This document shows, in pieces, positions 8,081 through 17,144 of a stretch of DNA of 36,985 nt (position 1 is the stretch's first letter; each line of letters starts with the position of its first letter). The DNA is from an uncultured PS1 clade bacterium (GTDB lineage: Bacteria > Pseudomonadota > Alphaproteobacteria > MED-G09). Made by a program: the position numbers and the translations under genes. The stretch spans positions 1 to 36,985 of the forward strand of contig CACLQD010000008.1 in assembly GCA_902609025.1 (NCBI GenBank). The letters are read 5' to 3'. Under the pieces are notes generated by a model. The model made no database searches and was not told where the DNA came from. It saw nothing but the letters and a program-made list of their open reading frames with translations.

Positions 8081-8661
8081 TGAATGAAAAAGAATTAATT
8101 GAAGATTTTAAAAACTGTGGTGCCTTATTAGAAGGTCATTTCATATTATCTTCAGGATTACATTCAACTAAATATCTTCAGTGTGCTTTAGCCCTATCAA
8201 ACCCAATATTAGCAAAGAAAATTACAAAAGCTCTTGGTGAAAAGATAATTAAAGAGTTTAATAAAAAAATTGATTATGTAATTGCCCCGGCAATGGGTGG
8301 TCTGATTATTGGTCATGAAATTGCTATGTTTTTAAATTTACCTTTTATGTTTCTAGAGAGGGTTAATGGTGAATTTGAACTAAGAAGAGGCTTTTCTTTT
8401 GAAAAAAATTCAAATTTTCTAATGATTGAAGATGTTGTTACTACAGGTCTATCCTCTATGGAAGCAATTAAGGTTGTTAATGATATGGGTGGAAATGTAA
8501 TAGGTGAAGCTGCAATAATAGATCGTTCAGGAGGTGAGATTGATATTGGTATAGATTTAGTAACCTTACTATCTCTCAATATTCCTACATTTGACAAAAA
8601 TAATATTCCAGATGATTTAAAATCAATCGAAGCTGAGAAACCAGGTAGTAGAAGTTTATAA
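8080..8661 (+). CDS. pyrE: Orotate phosphoribosyltransferase
   Basis: Joins orotate to PRPP to give orotidine 5'-phosphate in pyrimidine synthesis. The 193-aa protein has HFILSSGLHSTKYLQC at the N terminus, the IAPAMGGLIIGHEIA loop, and the PRPP-binding signature FLMIEDVVTTGLSSMEAI (about 109-126). The initiation codon overlaps the rsh stop (TAATG). It is followed after three bases by the DUF2062 gene. Confidence 0.95.
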   Translation: MNEKELIEDFKNCGALLEGHFILSSGLHSTKYLQCALALSNPILAKKITKALGEKIIKEFNKKIDYVIAPAMGGLIIGHEIAMFLNLPFMFLERVNGEFELRRGFSFEKNSNFLMIEDVVTTGLSSMEAIKVVNDMGGNVIGEAAIIDRSGGEIDIGIDLVTLLSLNIPTFDKNNIPDDLKSIEAEKPGSRSL

Positions 8662-8664
8662 TCA

Positions 8665-9144
8665 ATGGAAGATAAAAAAAAATTAAGAAAAATTAATTTT
8701 TCAAAATTAATTAAAATTTCTGATACCCCACATTCTATTTCATTGGGTTTTTCTATTGGTGTATTTGCTTCTTTTACTCCTTTAATTGGAGTACATATTA
8801 TTCTTGCAATCCTTTTATCATGGATTCTAAAAGCTAATTATTTTTCTTCTGTTTTAGGAACATTTATTGGAACACCGCTAACTTACCCTTTTATTTGGTT
8901 TTCCTCTCTTTATGTCGGTAATATCTTTATTCCTATCGAAGATTTTAATTTAATAGAGTTAGGAAATTCTTCTTTTTATTCATTGGAGATTTTATCAAAT
9001 ATAAAACCTCTAATACCCTCTTTTTTAATTGGCGCTTTAATGGTAGGTCTAGCGTCTGCATTTTTATCATATTTTTTTGTTAAGAAATCGATTATTTTTT
9101 ATCGAAACAAGAAAAGATTAAGAAAAGGAATTTCTAATGACTGA
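8665..9144 (+). CDS. DUF2062 membrane protein
   Basis: A 159-aa integral membrane protein of the DUF2062 family, of unknown function. It has a short basic N terminus, a family-typical block (SISLGFSIGVFASFTPLIG), a second hydrophobic stretch with GTFIGTPLTYPFIW, and a last membrane segment (about 118-140) before a basic tail. The gene sits between pyrE and pdxJ and overlaps pdxJ by 8 bases, so it is expressed with them. Confidence 0.88.
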   Translation: MEDKKKLRKINFSKLIKISDTPHSISLGFSIGVFASFTPLIGVHIILAILLSWILKANYFSSVLGTFIGTPLTYPFIWFSSLYVGNIFIPIEDFNLIELGNSSFYSLEILSNIKPLIPSFLIGALMVGLASAFLSYFFVKKSIIFYRNKKRLRKGISND

Positions 9145-9880
9145 AACTCTAGATATAAAGTTAGGTGTTAATATTGATCATATAGCAACACTTAGAAATG
9201 CCAGAGGAGAGAAGTTCCCTGATCCCATAAAAGCTGCTGAGATAGCTCTAAATTCAGGCGCTGACTCAATAACAGCTCATTTACGTGAAGACAGAAGGCA
9301 TATTAAAGATGAAGATATTAGCAATATTATAAAAAAATTTCCTGGCAAATTAAATCTTGAGATTGCTGCAAATGACGAGATGAAAAATATTGCTTTGGAA
9401 GTTAACCCTTTTTCTTGTTGTATTGTTCCAGAAAGAAGAGAAGAGGTAACAACCGAGGGCGGCTTAGATGTCTTGAGTAATTCAAATTATTATAAAAATT
9501 TAAATAATATTCTTAGAGAGCAGGGCATAAGAACATCTTTTTTTATTGATCCTGTTGTTGACCAAGTAAAATCTTCTATTGATTGTGGCGTTGAATGTGT
9601 AGAGTTTCATATGGGAAAATACTGTAAATTATTTTATGAAGATAAAGCTCAAGCTGAAATAGAGTTTAAAAAAATACATGATTTATCTATTTTTGCTTAT
9701 GAATCAGGTCTTGAGGTCCATCTTGGTCATGGTTTAGATTTTGATACTACAAAAAAAGTTACAGATATACCTTGTCTTCAAGAAGTAAATATTGGCTTTT
9801 TTCTTATCGCTGACTCAATTTTTTCAGGATTAGAAAATTCTATTAGAAAAATGAAAGACATTTGTAATCGTGATTTTTAA
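9137..9880 (+). CDS. pdxJ: Pyridoxine 5'-phosphate synthase
   Basis: Forms pyridoxine 5'-phosphate from aminoacetone phosphate and deoxyxylulose phosphate, the closing step of the DXP-dependent vitamin B6 pathway. The 247-aa protein has the characteristic N terminus (KLGVNIDHIATLRNARG), ITAHLREDRRHI, CCIVPERREEVTTEGGLD and EVHLGHGLDF. The ATG lies inside the end of the DUF2062 gene. The acpS gene follows, the usual pdxJ-acpS pair. PLP made here would serve GlyA, also encoded in this window. Confidence 0.97.
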   Translation: MTETLDIKLGVNIDHIATLRNARGEKFPDPIKAAEIALNSGADSITAHLREDRRHIKDEDISNIIKKFPGKLNLEIAANDEMKNIALEVNPFSCCIVPERREEVTTEGGLDVLSNSNYYKNLNNILREQGIRTSFFIDPVVDQVKSSIDCGVECVEFHMGKYCKLFYEDKAQAEIEFKKIHDLSIFAYESGLEVHLGHGLDFDTTKKVTDIPCLQEVNIGFFLIADSIFSGLENSIRKMKDICNRDF

Positions 9881-9892
9881 TTGGAGGTGTAA

Positions 9893-10291
9893 TTGATTAT
9901 CGGTATAGGCAATGATCTTATCAATATTAATAGAATTGAGAACACTCTTTCAAAATTTGGCGATAGATTTATTAAAAGAGTATTTACTGATATTGAAATC
10001 AAAAAATCAGAAGGTAGATTAAAAAAATCATCTTCATATGCAAAAAGATTTGCAGCTAAAGAAGCTGTTACAAAAGCTCTTGGTACAGGATTAAGTAGTG
10101 GCGTATTTTTTAAAGATATAGGCGTAGAAAATGATAAATACGGTAAGCCTTCAATTGTACTAACTGGCGGAGCTAAATTAAGACTTGAGAATATTATTCC
10201 GAAAAATCATAAGGCTAAGATAAATTTAACAATCACAGATGATTTTCCTTGGGCTCAAGCAATAGTAATCATTGAAGCAATAACCGAATAA
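9893..10291 (+). CDS. acpS: Holo-[acyl-carrier-protein] synthase
   Basis: Moves 4'-phosphopantetheine from CoA to acyl carrier protein, activating fatty acid synthesis. The 132-aa protein has the Mg-binding Asp in GIGNDLINI (residue 8) and FAAKEAVTKALGTG with the catalytic Glu. The C-terminal TDDFPWAQA replaces the SH..yA of other groups, which is common in alphaproteobacteria. The start is a TTG at 9893, supported by a strong GGAGG (9883-9887) five bases before it and by the family N terminus. Confidence 0.95.
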   Translation: MIIGIGNDLININRIENTLSKFGDRFIKRVFTDIEIKKSEGRLKKSSSYAKRFAAKEAVTKALGTGLSSGVFFKDIGVENDKYGKPSIVLTGGAKLRLENIIPKNHKAKINLTITDDFPWAQAIVIIEAITE

Positions 10292-10308
10292 CCATAGATT
10301 ATATTTTA

Positions 10309-11061
10309 ATGGCTAAAGCAAAGAAAAAAGAAAATTTTATTTCATCATTTTTATGGATACTTTTACTTGCCTTACTTTTTCGATCATTTCTTTTTACTAG
10401 TTACAATATTCCAACTGGTTCGATGATTAATACCCTTAAAATAGGAGATTATATTTTTGCATCAAAATGGACTTATGGCTATTCAAAACATTCTTTACCA
10501 TTCAGTCTGCCATTAATTCCTCATAGATTTTTTTCCTCTTCACCCGAAAGAGGTGATGTAATTATTTTTAAACTACCTTCAGATAATTCTACAGATTATG
10601 TTAAGCGTGTTATAGGTGTTCCTGGTGATAATATTCAAATTGTAAATGGCAAAGTATCGCTAAATGGTAAATTATTATCTTATGATGTTATTGGAAAAAA
10701 TATCAATAATCGCTTCATAAATCCCAACAATCGATCTTTAGGTTGTTATAATCAAGAATCGATTTTACTAAAAGAAACTCTTCCAAATGGAAAATCTTAT
10801 GAAATTCTTGATACTTATCAAAATTTGCCTCAAGATAATTCTCAAATATACAGAGTTCCACCTAATCATTATTTTGTGATGGGTGATAACAGAGATAACT
10901 CTCAAGATAGTAGATTTCTTAATAAAGTTGGTTTTATACCGCACGATAATCTTGTTGGTAAAGCAGAGGTAAAGTTTTTTTCATGGCATTGGAGAAAGCT
11001 TGGCAAAAAAAATTGTGATGCAAGCGTAAGATGGAAAAGAATATTTAGACCAATTCATTAA
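10309..11061 (+). CDS. lepB: Signal peptidase I
   Basis: Cuts signal peptides from secreted proteins at the outer face of the inner membrane. The 250-aa protein has one N-terminal membrane segment (about 11-30), the catalytic Ser38 in IPTGSM, the general-base Lys99 in DYVKRVIGVPGD, and the late box MGDNRDNSQDSR. Lipoproteins such as the DUF3604 protein would instead use signal peptidase II, not in this window. It is immediately followed by rnc with no gap. Confidence 0.96.
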   Translation: MAKAKKKENFISSFLWILLLALLFRSFLFTSYNIPTGSMINTLKIGDYIFASKWTYGYSKHSLPFSLPLIPHRFFSSSPERGDVIIFKLPSDNSTDYVKRVIGVPGDNIQIVNGKVSLNGKLLSYDVIGKNINNRFINPNNRSLGCYNQESILLKETLPNGKSYEILDTYQNLPQDNSQIYRVPPNHYFVMGDNRDNSQDSRFLNKVGFIPHDNLVGKAEVKFFSWHWRKLGKKNCDASVRWKRIFRPIH

Positions 11062-11745
11062 ATGAAAAGTAAATTAAAATATATAAATACCTTAGAACAA
11101 AAAATTAATTATTATTTTAATAATAAAGATTTGTTAGAAGAAGCATTAACCCATTCAAGCTTCAAAAATAAATCTAATTCAAATCAAGAAAGACTTGAAT
11201 TCTTAGGTGACAGAGTTTTAGGTCTTGTTATTGCGGAATTCCTGTTTCAAAGCTTTTTAAGTGAAAGAGAAGGTGTTTTGACTAATAAGTTTCGTTACTT
11301 AATCCAAAATAAACAATGTACAAAGATTGCAGAAAAATTAGATATTGCTAATTATCTTCAGGTTGGTAATTCTGAAAAAAACAAAATAACTAATTCAATT
11401 TTAGCAGACTCAATAGAGGCTCTTTTAGGAGCTATTTATTTGGATGGGGGATATGATGAGTCTAAAAAAGTAATCTTATCTTTATGGGATGAATATTTGA
11501 ATAATGATGAAATGCTTAATGCAACTGTGAGTTCAAAAAATATCTTACAAGAGTACTTGCATGCTAATAGTTTAACAGAAGCCACTTATTTAGTTATTTC
11601 CAAAGATGGAGAAGATCATAATCCTAACTTTTTAGTTGAGGTCTCTGTAGATAAGGTTGGAAAAGCAGATGCTTTTGGAAAATCTATAAAAGAGGCAGAA
11701 ATTAATGCTGCCAAAAAATTTATTGATGAGTTTGAAATTGGATAA
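11062..11745 (+). CDS. rnc: Ribonuclease III
   Basis: Cleaves double-stranded RNA in rRNA maturation and mRNA turnover. The 227-aa protein has the family signature ERLEFLGDRVLGL (43-55), with metal ligands Glu46, Asp50, Asp116 and Glu119 (ADSIEALLGAIYLDGG), and a C-terminal double-stranded-RNA-binding domain (about 152-226) with GKSIKEAEINAAKKF. The ATG immediately follows the lepB stop; the 3' end overlaps era by 20 bases. Confidence 0.96.
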   Translation: MKSKLKYINTLEQKINYYFNNKDLLEEALTHSSFKNKSNSNQERLEFLGDRVLGLVIAEFLFQSFLSEREGVLTNKFRYLIQNKQCTKIAEKLDIANYLQVGNSEKNKITNSILADSIEALLGAIYLDGGYDESKKVILSLWDEYLNNDEMLNATVSSKNILQEYLHANSLTEATYLVISKDGEDHNPNFLVEVSVDKVGKADAFGKSIKEAEINAAKKFIDEFEIG

Positions 11746-12640
11746 AATAAGCAAATCAAATATTGTTGTTAGTATTATTGGTCCCAGTAATTCAGGAAAA
11801 TCAACATTATTGAACAAAGTTTTAGGTGAAAAAGTTTCTATTGTAAGTCGAAAAGTTCAAACTACTAGAATGGGATTAAGAGGAATACTCAACAATAATG
11901 AAACTCAAATTATTTTCATTGATACCCCTGGTTTGTTTGAAGCTAAAACTATTTTTGAAAAAGCGATGGTCGAAAATGCATTTGCTAATTTGAATGATGC
12001 CGATCTTATTTATTTTTTAATAGATGGATCAAGAAAGTTAAGTAATTTTGATAAAAAGGTTTTAAAGTATTTTAAAAACTTTAAAAAGGAAGCTTTTTTA
12101 ATAATCAATAAAATTGATCTTATTGAAAAAAAACAATTACTTGAAATCACAAATATTATTAATTCATATTTTTCATTTAAAAAAACATTCTATATTTCTG
12201 CAAAAAACAAAGAAGGTATAAATGATTTACTGTTAGAAACAAATCATGAAGCTAATTCTGAAGGATGGTTGTATCCAGAGGATCAATATACAAATCTCCA
12301 AAGCGCCATTCTATGTGAAGAAATAACTAGAGAGAAAATATTTAATCATGTACATGAGGAGGTTCCTTATGGCTCAATAGTGAAAACTGATAGCTGGTCA
12401 GATAAGAAGAAAGTTTTAAAAATAGGTCAAACTATCTATGTAAAAAAAAATAATCACAAAGGAATTATTCTTGGAAAAGAAGGTTCAAAAATAAAAGAAA
12501 TAGGTACTGCCTCAAGAATTGATTTAGAAAAAATATTCAATAAAAAGATATTCTTAAGTTTAGATGTAAAAGTAGATAAAAATTGGGATAAAGATCCAAA
12601 ATATTTTAATAGGTTAGGTCTTGAGGTGAAGAAAAGATAA
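11726..12640 (+). CDS. era: GTPase Era
   Basis: A GTPase that binds 16S rRNA and helps mature the 30S subunit. G motifs are GPSNSGKST (G1, with Ser for the usual Val or Ala), RKVQTTR (G2), IDTPGLFE (G3), NKID (G4) and SAK (G5). A C-terminal KH domain is marked by KGIILGKEGSKIKEIG. The reading frame is open from an ATG at 11705, but I choose the ATG at 11726, giving 304 aa, because it matches the family length; TTG codons at 11732 and 11738 are possible too. The gene overlaps rnc and is followed by recO. Confidence 0.94.
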   Translation: MSLKLDKISKSNIVVSIIGPSNSGKSTLLNKVLGEKVSIVSRKVQTTRMGLRGILNNNETQIIFIDTPGLFEAKTIFEKAMVENAFANLNDADLIYFLIDGSRKLSNFDKKVLKYFKNFKKEAFLIINKIDLIEKKQLLEITNIINSYFSFKKTFYISAKNKEGINDLLLETNHEANSEGWLYPEDQYTNLQSAILCEEITREKIFNHVHEEVPYGSIVKTDSWSDKKKVLKIGQTIYVKKNNHKGIILGKEGSKIKEIGTASRIDLEKIFNKKIFLSLDVKVDKNWDKDPKYFNRLGLEVKKR

Positions 12641-12641
12641 G

Positions 12642-13361
12642 ATGCAATTAAATGATACTGCAATAGTCTTAAATACCAGAAAATATAATGATAGCTCGAT
12701 AATAATGAAAGTTATTACTGAAAATAACGGTATTTATAGTGGTTTAGTTAGAATAAAAAAAAATCAAGGTGGTTTTGGAGTAAATATAACCGGTAATAAA
12801 CTAAATTTAATGTGGAGAGCTAGGTTATCTGAGCATTTAGGTTTTTTTACAACTGAATTAAATAAATCCAGAGCTCATGAAATCATGAAAGATCAAATTT
12901 TCTTATCTGGCATTAATTTAGTTTGTTCTCATCTCGATCTTTACCCTGAAAGGGAGCCTTGCCAAAATATTTATATTGAATTTGATAATTTAATTGATAA
13001 TTTTAATAAAAAAGAGAATATTTGGATAAAGAAACTTATCGAATTTGAATTTAATTACCTAGAATTTATGGGTTTTGGAATTGATTTATCAGAATGTGCT
13101 CTAACGGGTAAAACAGATTCTTTGGAATGGGTTTCACCAAAATCTGGTCGAGCTGTAAATTCTAAAGCTGGTAAAAGATGGTCAAAAAAGCTTCTTAAAC
13201 TACCTTCCTTCCTCTTAGATAAAAAAATAGATGCAGATAAAAATGATCTTATTGATGGATTAAATTTAACCGGTCATTTTTTGAAAAAACAAATTTATTC
13301 TGATTTAAATAAAGACTTACCCTCTTCAAGAAAAAAAATAATTGATTCACTAAAAAATTAG
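12642..13361 (+). CDS. recO: DNA repair protein RecO
   Basis: Works with RecF and RecR to load RecA onto SSB-coated gaps. The 239-aa protein has an N-terminal OB-fold (about 1-80, ending near GNKLNLMWRARLSEHLG) and a helical C-terminal part with LEFMGFGIDLSECALTG and VSPKSGRAVNSKAG, typical of alphaproteobacterial RecO. The four-cysteine zinc site of some relatives is not present. It starts two bases after the era stop. Confidence 0.92.
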   Translation: MQLNDTAIVLNTRKYNDSSIIMKVITENNGIYSGLVRIKKNQGGFGVNITGNKLNLMWRARLSEHLGFFTTELNKSRAHEIMKDQIFLSGINLVCSHLDLYPEREPCQNIYIEFDNLIDNFNKKENIWIKKLIEFEFNYLEFMGFGIDLSECALTGKTDSLEWVSPKSGRAVNSKAGKRWSKKLLKLPSFLLDKKIDADKNDLIDGLNLTGHFLKKQIYSDLNKDLPSSRKKIIDSLKN

Positions 13362-13389
13362 GAATCTATGTATAAAATTTTTATTACAA

Positions 13390-15594
13390 ATGAATTTAAT
13401 AGATCAATATAAAGATATAGAAATAGTTGATGCCCTTGAAGAAAGGTACTTAGCTTACGCGTTAACAACGATAATGGATAGAGCTCTTCCCGATGTAAAA
13501 GATGGCCTAAAACCAGTACATAGAAGACTTCTTTTTGCAATGAGACAGCTAAATTTATCTCCTAATTCGTCATTTAAAAAATCCGCAAGAATAGTAGGGG
13601 AGGTAATGGGAAGATTCCATCCCCACGGCGATCAAGCAATTTATGATACATTGGTAAGATTAGCTCAAGATTTTTCTGTAAGATGGCCATTAATTAATGG
13701 GCAGGGGAATTTTGGGAATATTGATGGTGATAATGCTGCTGCAATGCGTTATACAGAATCCAAATTAACTACAATTTCTGAGTTATTGTTATCTGGAATT
13801 GATGAAGAATGTGTTGATTTTAGATTAACATATGATGAAATTGATAAAGAGCCTATTGTTTTACCTGCAAATTTCCCTAATCTTCTTGCAAATGGATCAT
13901 CAGGAATTGCTGTTGGTATGGCGACATCGATACCTCCGCACAATGTTGAAGAGATATGCAATGCATCACTTCATCTTATAAAACATAGAAATATGCATTT
14001 TGATAAACTAATTGATTTTATTCCTGGGCCTGATTTTCCTACTGGAGGAGAAATTTTTGAATCTAAAGATTCAATCCTTAATATTTATAAAACAGGGAAA
14101 GGAAATATAAGGATAAGAGCTAAGTGGGAAATTGAAAAAGAAAAAAGAGGGGTATGGAAGATTGTTGTTAATGAAATACCATACCAAGTTAATAAGGGTA
14201 AATTAATTGAAAAAATAGCTCAACTTATTATAGATAAAAAAATACCCATACTTGACGATATTCGTGATGAATCTGATGAAAGTATTAGATTAATTTTGGT
14301 TCCCAGAAATAGAGATGTGGATCCCGAGCAATTAATGGAAGCTTTATTTAGTCTATCAGATTTAGAAACTAGGTTTTCAGTTAATTTAAATGCAATAAAC
14401 AATAATATACCTAAGGTACACAATCTTCGTGATTTACTTCTTGCTTGGATTGATCACAGAAGGGATGTACTTGTAAGAAGAAGTACATTTAATTTAAATC
14501 AAATTAAAACCCGAATGGAAATATTAAGTGGCTATTTAATTGTTTATGTAAATCTTGATGAGGTTATCAAAATTATTAGAGAAGAAGATGAGCCAAAAAT
14601 TAAATTAAAAAAGAAATTTGATTTAAATGAAAATCAAGCTAATTCAATTTTAAATATGCGTCTTAGGTCATTAAGGAAGTTAGAAGAACTAAAAATTAAA
14701 GAAGAATATGACTCATTAAAAATAGAGAAATCAATTTTAGGTAAACTAATTAAATCAGAAGATATTCAATGGAAGGAGGTATCAAAAGAAATTAAAGAAA
14801 TAAAAAAAGATTTTTCTAAAAAAACAGACTTAGGAAAAAGAAGAACAAAAATTAACTATAATGCAGAAATTTTAGATATTGACCTTAATTTTTCTGAACC
14901 TGCGGAACCTATTACTGTCGTCTTATCAAAAGAGGGTTGGATTAAGACACTAAAAGGCCTTGATCATGATGTCGTAGAAATTAAATTTAAAGATGGAGAT
15001 GACTTACTTTTTATTCATGAGACAATGAGCGATGAAAAGCTTTTAATTTTTTCTTCAAATGGAAAATTTTATACAATTGACGCAAGTCAACTTCCTTCTG
15101 GAAGAGGGTATGGAGATCCGTTAAAGCTCTTAATTGATCTACAAGATGATGATAAAATTATTTCCTTATATTCATTTTCTCAAGCTGGAGAGCTAGTTAT
15201 AGCTTCAAAATTTGGATATGGTTTTATAGTATCTTTTGAGGATTTGATTTCAAATAGAAAAGCTGGAAAACAAATATTAAACTTATCAAGCGATGATGAG
15301 GCTATTAGTTCAGATTATTTAAAAGGAACCAATATTGCGGTTATTGGCGAAAATAAAAAAATGCTATTATTTAATCAAGAAGAACTCCCTAGGATGTCAA
15401 AAGGCAAAGGAGTTAGACTTCAGAAATATAAAGAAGGAAATCTTAAATCGATTATAAGTTTTAATTATAGCGAAGGATTAAATATTGTTGATAATAATGG
15501 AAGAAATAGAAATTTTGATGATATTGAAAATTGGCTAGGCAAAAGAGGCCAAGCAGGCAAAAAAGTTCCTAAGGGCTTTCCTAGAAATTTTTAA
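13390..15594 (+). CDS. parC: DNA topoisomerase IV subunit A
   Basis: Cuts and rejoins DNA to separate daughter chromosomes, with ParE. The 734-aa length and N terminus (IVDALEERYLAYALTTIMDR) fit ParC rather than GyrA, and no GyrA box is seen. The catalytic tyrosine is Tyr121 in AAAMRYTESK. In the quinolone-contact region (GRFHPHGDQAIYDTL) the position of E. coli Ser80 is Gln82. The C-terminal beta-pinwheel region (after about 490) has the repeated glycine-rich pattern. Only a weak ribosome binding site precedes ATG 13390. It ends four bases into the converging dctM gene. Confidence 0.95.
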   Translation: MNLIDQYKDIEIVDALEERYLAYALTTIMDRALPDVKDGLKPVHRRLLFAMRQLNLSPNSSFKKSARIVGEVMGRFHPHGDQAIYDTLVRLAQDFSVRWPLINGQGNFGNIDGDNAAAMRYTESKLTTISELLLSGIDEECVDFRLTYDEIDKEPIVLPANFPNLLANGSSGIAVGMATSIPPHNVEEICNASLHLIKHRNMHFDKLIDFIPGPDFPTGGEIFESKDSILNIYKTGKGNIRIRAKWEIEKEKRGVWKIVVNEIPYQVNKGKLIEKIAQLIIDKKIPILDDIRDESDESIRLILVPRNRDVDPEQLMEALFSLSDLETRFSVNLNAINNNIPKVHNLRDLLLAWIDHRRDVLVRRSTFNLNQIKTRMEILSGYLIVYVNLDEVIKIIREEDEPKIKLKKKFDLNENQANSILNMRLRSLRKLEELKIKEEYDSLKIEKSILGKLIKSEDIQWKEVSKEIKEIKKDFSKKTDLGKRRTKINYNAEILDIDLNFSEPAEPITVVLSKEGWIKTLKGLDHDVVEIKFKDGDDLLFIHETMSDEKLLIFSSNGKFYTIDASQLPSGRGYGDPLKLLIDLQDDDKIISLYSFSQAGELVIASKFGYGFIVSFEDLISNRKAGKQILNLSSDDEAISSDYLKGTNIAVIGENKKMLLFNQEELPRMSKGKGVRLQKYKEGNLKSIISFNYSEGLNIVDNNGRNRNFDDIENWLGKRGQAGKKVPKGFPRNF

Positions 15595-17144
15595 TTAAAT
15601 ATATAATTTGGTAACCATGTTGCTACCCCTGGGAATACTGATAACAAAATTAGCATTATCATTTGTATAAGAATAAACGGGATTACGCCTTTATATATAT
15701 CTGAAGTTTTTACTGAGTCTGGTGCAACTCCTCTTAAATAAAAGAGAGCAAATCCAAATGGAGGCGTTAAGAAACTTGTCTGAAGATTTATAGCCATCAT
15801 AACACCCAGCCAAACGGGGTCTATACCCATTTGAAGAATGATTGGAGCTACTATAGGTACAACAACAAAAGTTATCTCAATAAAATCTAAGAAGAAACCA
15901 AGTAAGAACATTGATATCATCACTATAAGTATTGCACTAAAAGTTCCTCCAGGAAGACTCGTAAGAAAATGCTCTATAGTTTCATCTCCACCCAACCCCC
16001 TAAAAACAAGACTAAAGAATGTTGCTCCAATTAATATAATAAAGACCATAGAAGTAATTTTGGTAGATGATCTTGCTGCATCAGTTAAAACACCACTTAA
16101 ATACAACTTATATATACTTAAAAGTGTAGAGATTAAGAAGATAACAAAAATTGTTACTGCTAAAAATATATTAAAAGTTTCATAAAGATTTAAATCGACT
16201 CTATTAAGCCTTAAATCAAATAAAAAATTAAGAACCAAAAGAGCGATAAATGAAAATGTTGATATTAATGTCCAAAAATTTTCTTTAGCTATCCTATTTG
16301 CGGCCAATAAAATTGAACCAATTGCTCCAACTGAAGCTGCCTCAGTAGGCGTTGCAAAACCTGTTAATATTGACCCTAGAACAGCAATGATTAATGCAAG
16401 AGGAGGAAATAAGGTTTTGAATAGCTCTTTATAACTTATTTCATTTTCTTCAATGAGAATTTCAGGGGTAGAATTAGGATCAAATAATGCTTTCAAAAAT
16501 TGATAAAAAATATAGAGAGAAACGAGTAACAACCCTGGAAAAAGTGATCCTGCAAATAAATCACCTACAGAAACTGTATCTGGTGAAAAAATTCCCATTT
16601 GTAATTGTGATTGTTGATAAGCATTTGAAATAACATCTCCAAGAAGAATTAATACAATTGAGGGTGGAATTATTTGTCCTAATGTTCCTGCTGCAGTTAT
16701 TACTCCAGTAGCTAATTTTGGGTTATAGCCATTTTTTAACATTGTAGGTAATGATAAAAGCCCCATCGTTACTACTGTTGCGCCCACAATTCCAGTTGAA
16801 GCAGCTAATAATGCCCCAACAAGGGTAACTGAGATACCAAGCCCACCCCTTACATGTCTTAATAATTTACTCATATTTTCAAGTAAATCTTCGGCTACCT
16901 TCGATTTTTCTAAAATTGTTCCCATGAAAATAAATAAAGGAACTGCCATTAAGACTTCATTTGTCATTGTTCCAAAAATTCTTTGTGGAATAGCTTTTAA
17001 GAATTGTATGGGAAAAGCACCAAAATAGTCCCCAACCAAAGCAAAAATAATTGCAATACCTGCTAAAGAGAATGCTACTGGATAACCTAAAAGAAGGACC
17101 AAAATTGCTACAGCAAACATCAATAAATCTAAATATTCTATCAT
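15591..17144 (-). CDS. dctM: TRAP transporter large permease (DctM type)
   Basis: The main membrane subunit of a tripartite ATP-independent periplasmic transporter, driven by an ion gradient (usually sodium). Family blocks include AVPLFIFMGTILEKS, STGIVGATVVTMGLLSLP, GTLGQIIPPSIVLILLGD, TPTEAASVGAIG and LTPPFGFALFYLRG. At 517 aa it is longer than the usual about 430: two extra hydrophobic segments lie after GAIGSILLAANRI (about residues 290-350). The ATG overlaps the dctQ stop by four bases. Substrate is unknown; the partner DctP suggests an organic acid. Confidence 0.94.
   Translation of the reverse strand: MIEYLDLLMFAVAILVLLLGYPVAFSLAGIAIIFALVGDYFGAFPIQFLKAIPQRIFGTMTNEVLMAVPLFIFMGTILEKSKVAEDLLENMSKLLRHVRGGLGISVTLVGALLAASTGIVGATVVTMGLLSLPTMLKNGYNPKLATGVITAAGTLGQIIPPSIVLILLGDVISNAYQQSQLQMGIFSPDTVSVGDLFAGSLFPGLLLVSLYIFYQFLKALFDPNSTPEILIEENEISYKELFKTLFPPLALIIAVLGSILTGFATPTEAASVGAIGSILLAANRIAKENFWTLISTFSFIALLVLNFLFDLRLNRVDLNLYETFNIFLAVTIFVIFLISTLLSIYKLYLSGVLTDAARSSTKITSMVFIILIGATFFSLVFRGLGGDETIEHFLTSLPGGTFSAILIVMISMFLLGFFLDFIEITFVVVPIVAPIILQMGIDPVWLGVMMAINLQTSFLTPPFGFALFYLRGVAPDSVKTSDIYKGVIPFILIQMIMLILLSVFPGVATWLPNYIFN

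Noticed and set aside
8313-8597. 94-codon minus-strand frame opposite pyrE
   Set aside because: Antisense shadow of a clear pyrE gene, with no ribosome binding site or recognisable domain.
13749-14423. Two minus-strand frames opposite parC
   Set aside because: Shadows of the conserved ParC breakage-reunion domain; low-complexity Ser/Ile-rich translations.
15585-15600. TTTAATTAAA palindrome at the parC/dctM convergence
   Set aside because: Only ten bases, pure A/T, no T-run on either side; expected often by chance in such DNA.
15838-16185. 115-codon plus-strand frame opposite dctM
   Set aside because: Antisense to a well-conserved permease; Lys/Ile-rich translation typical of the complement of membrane-protein codons.
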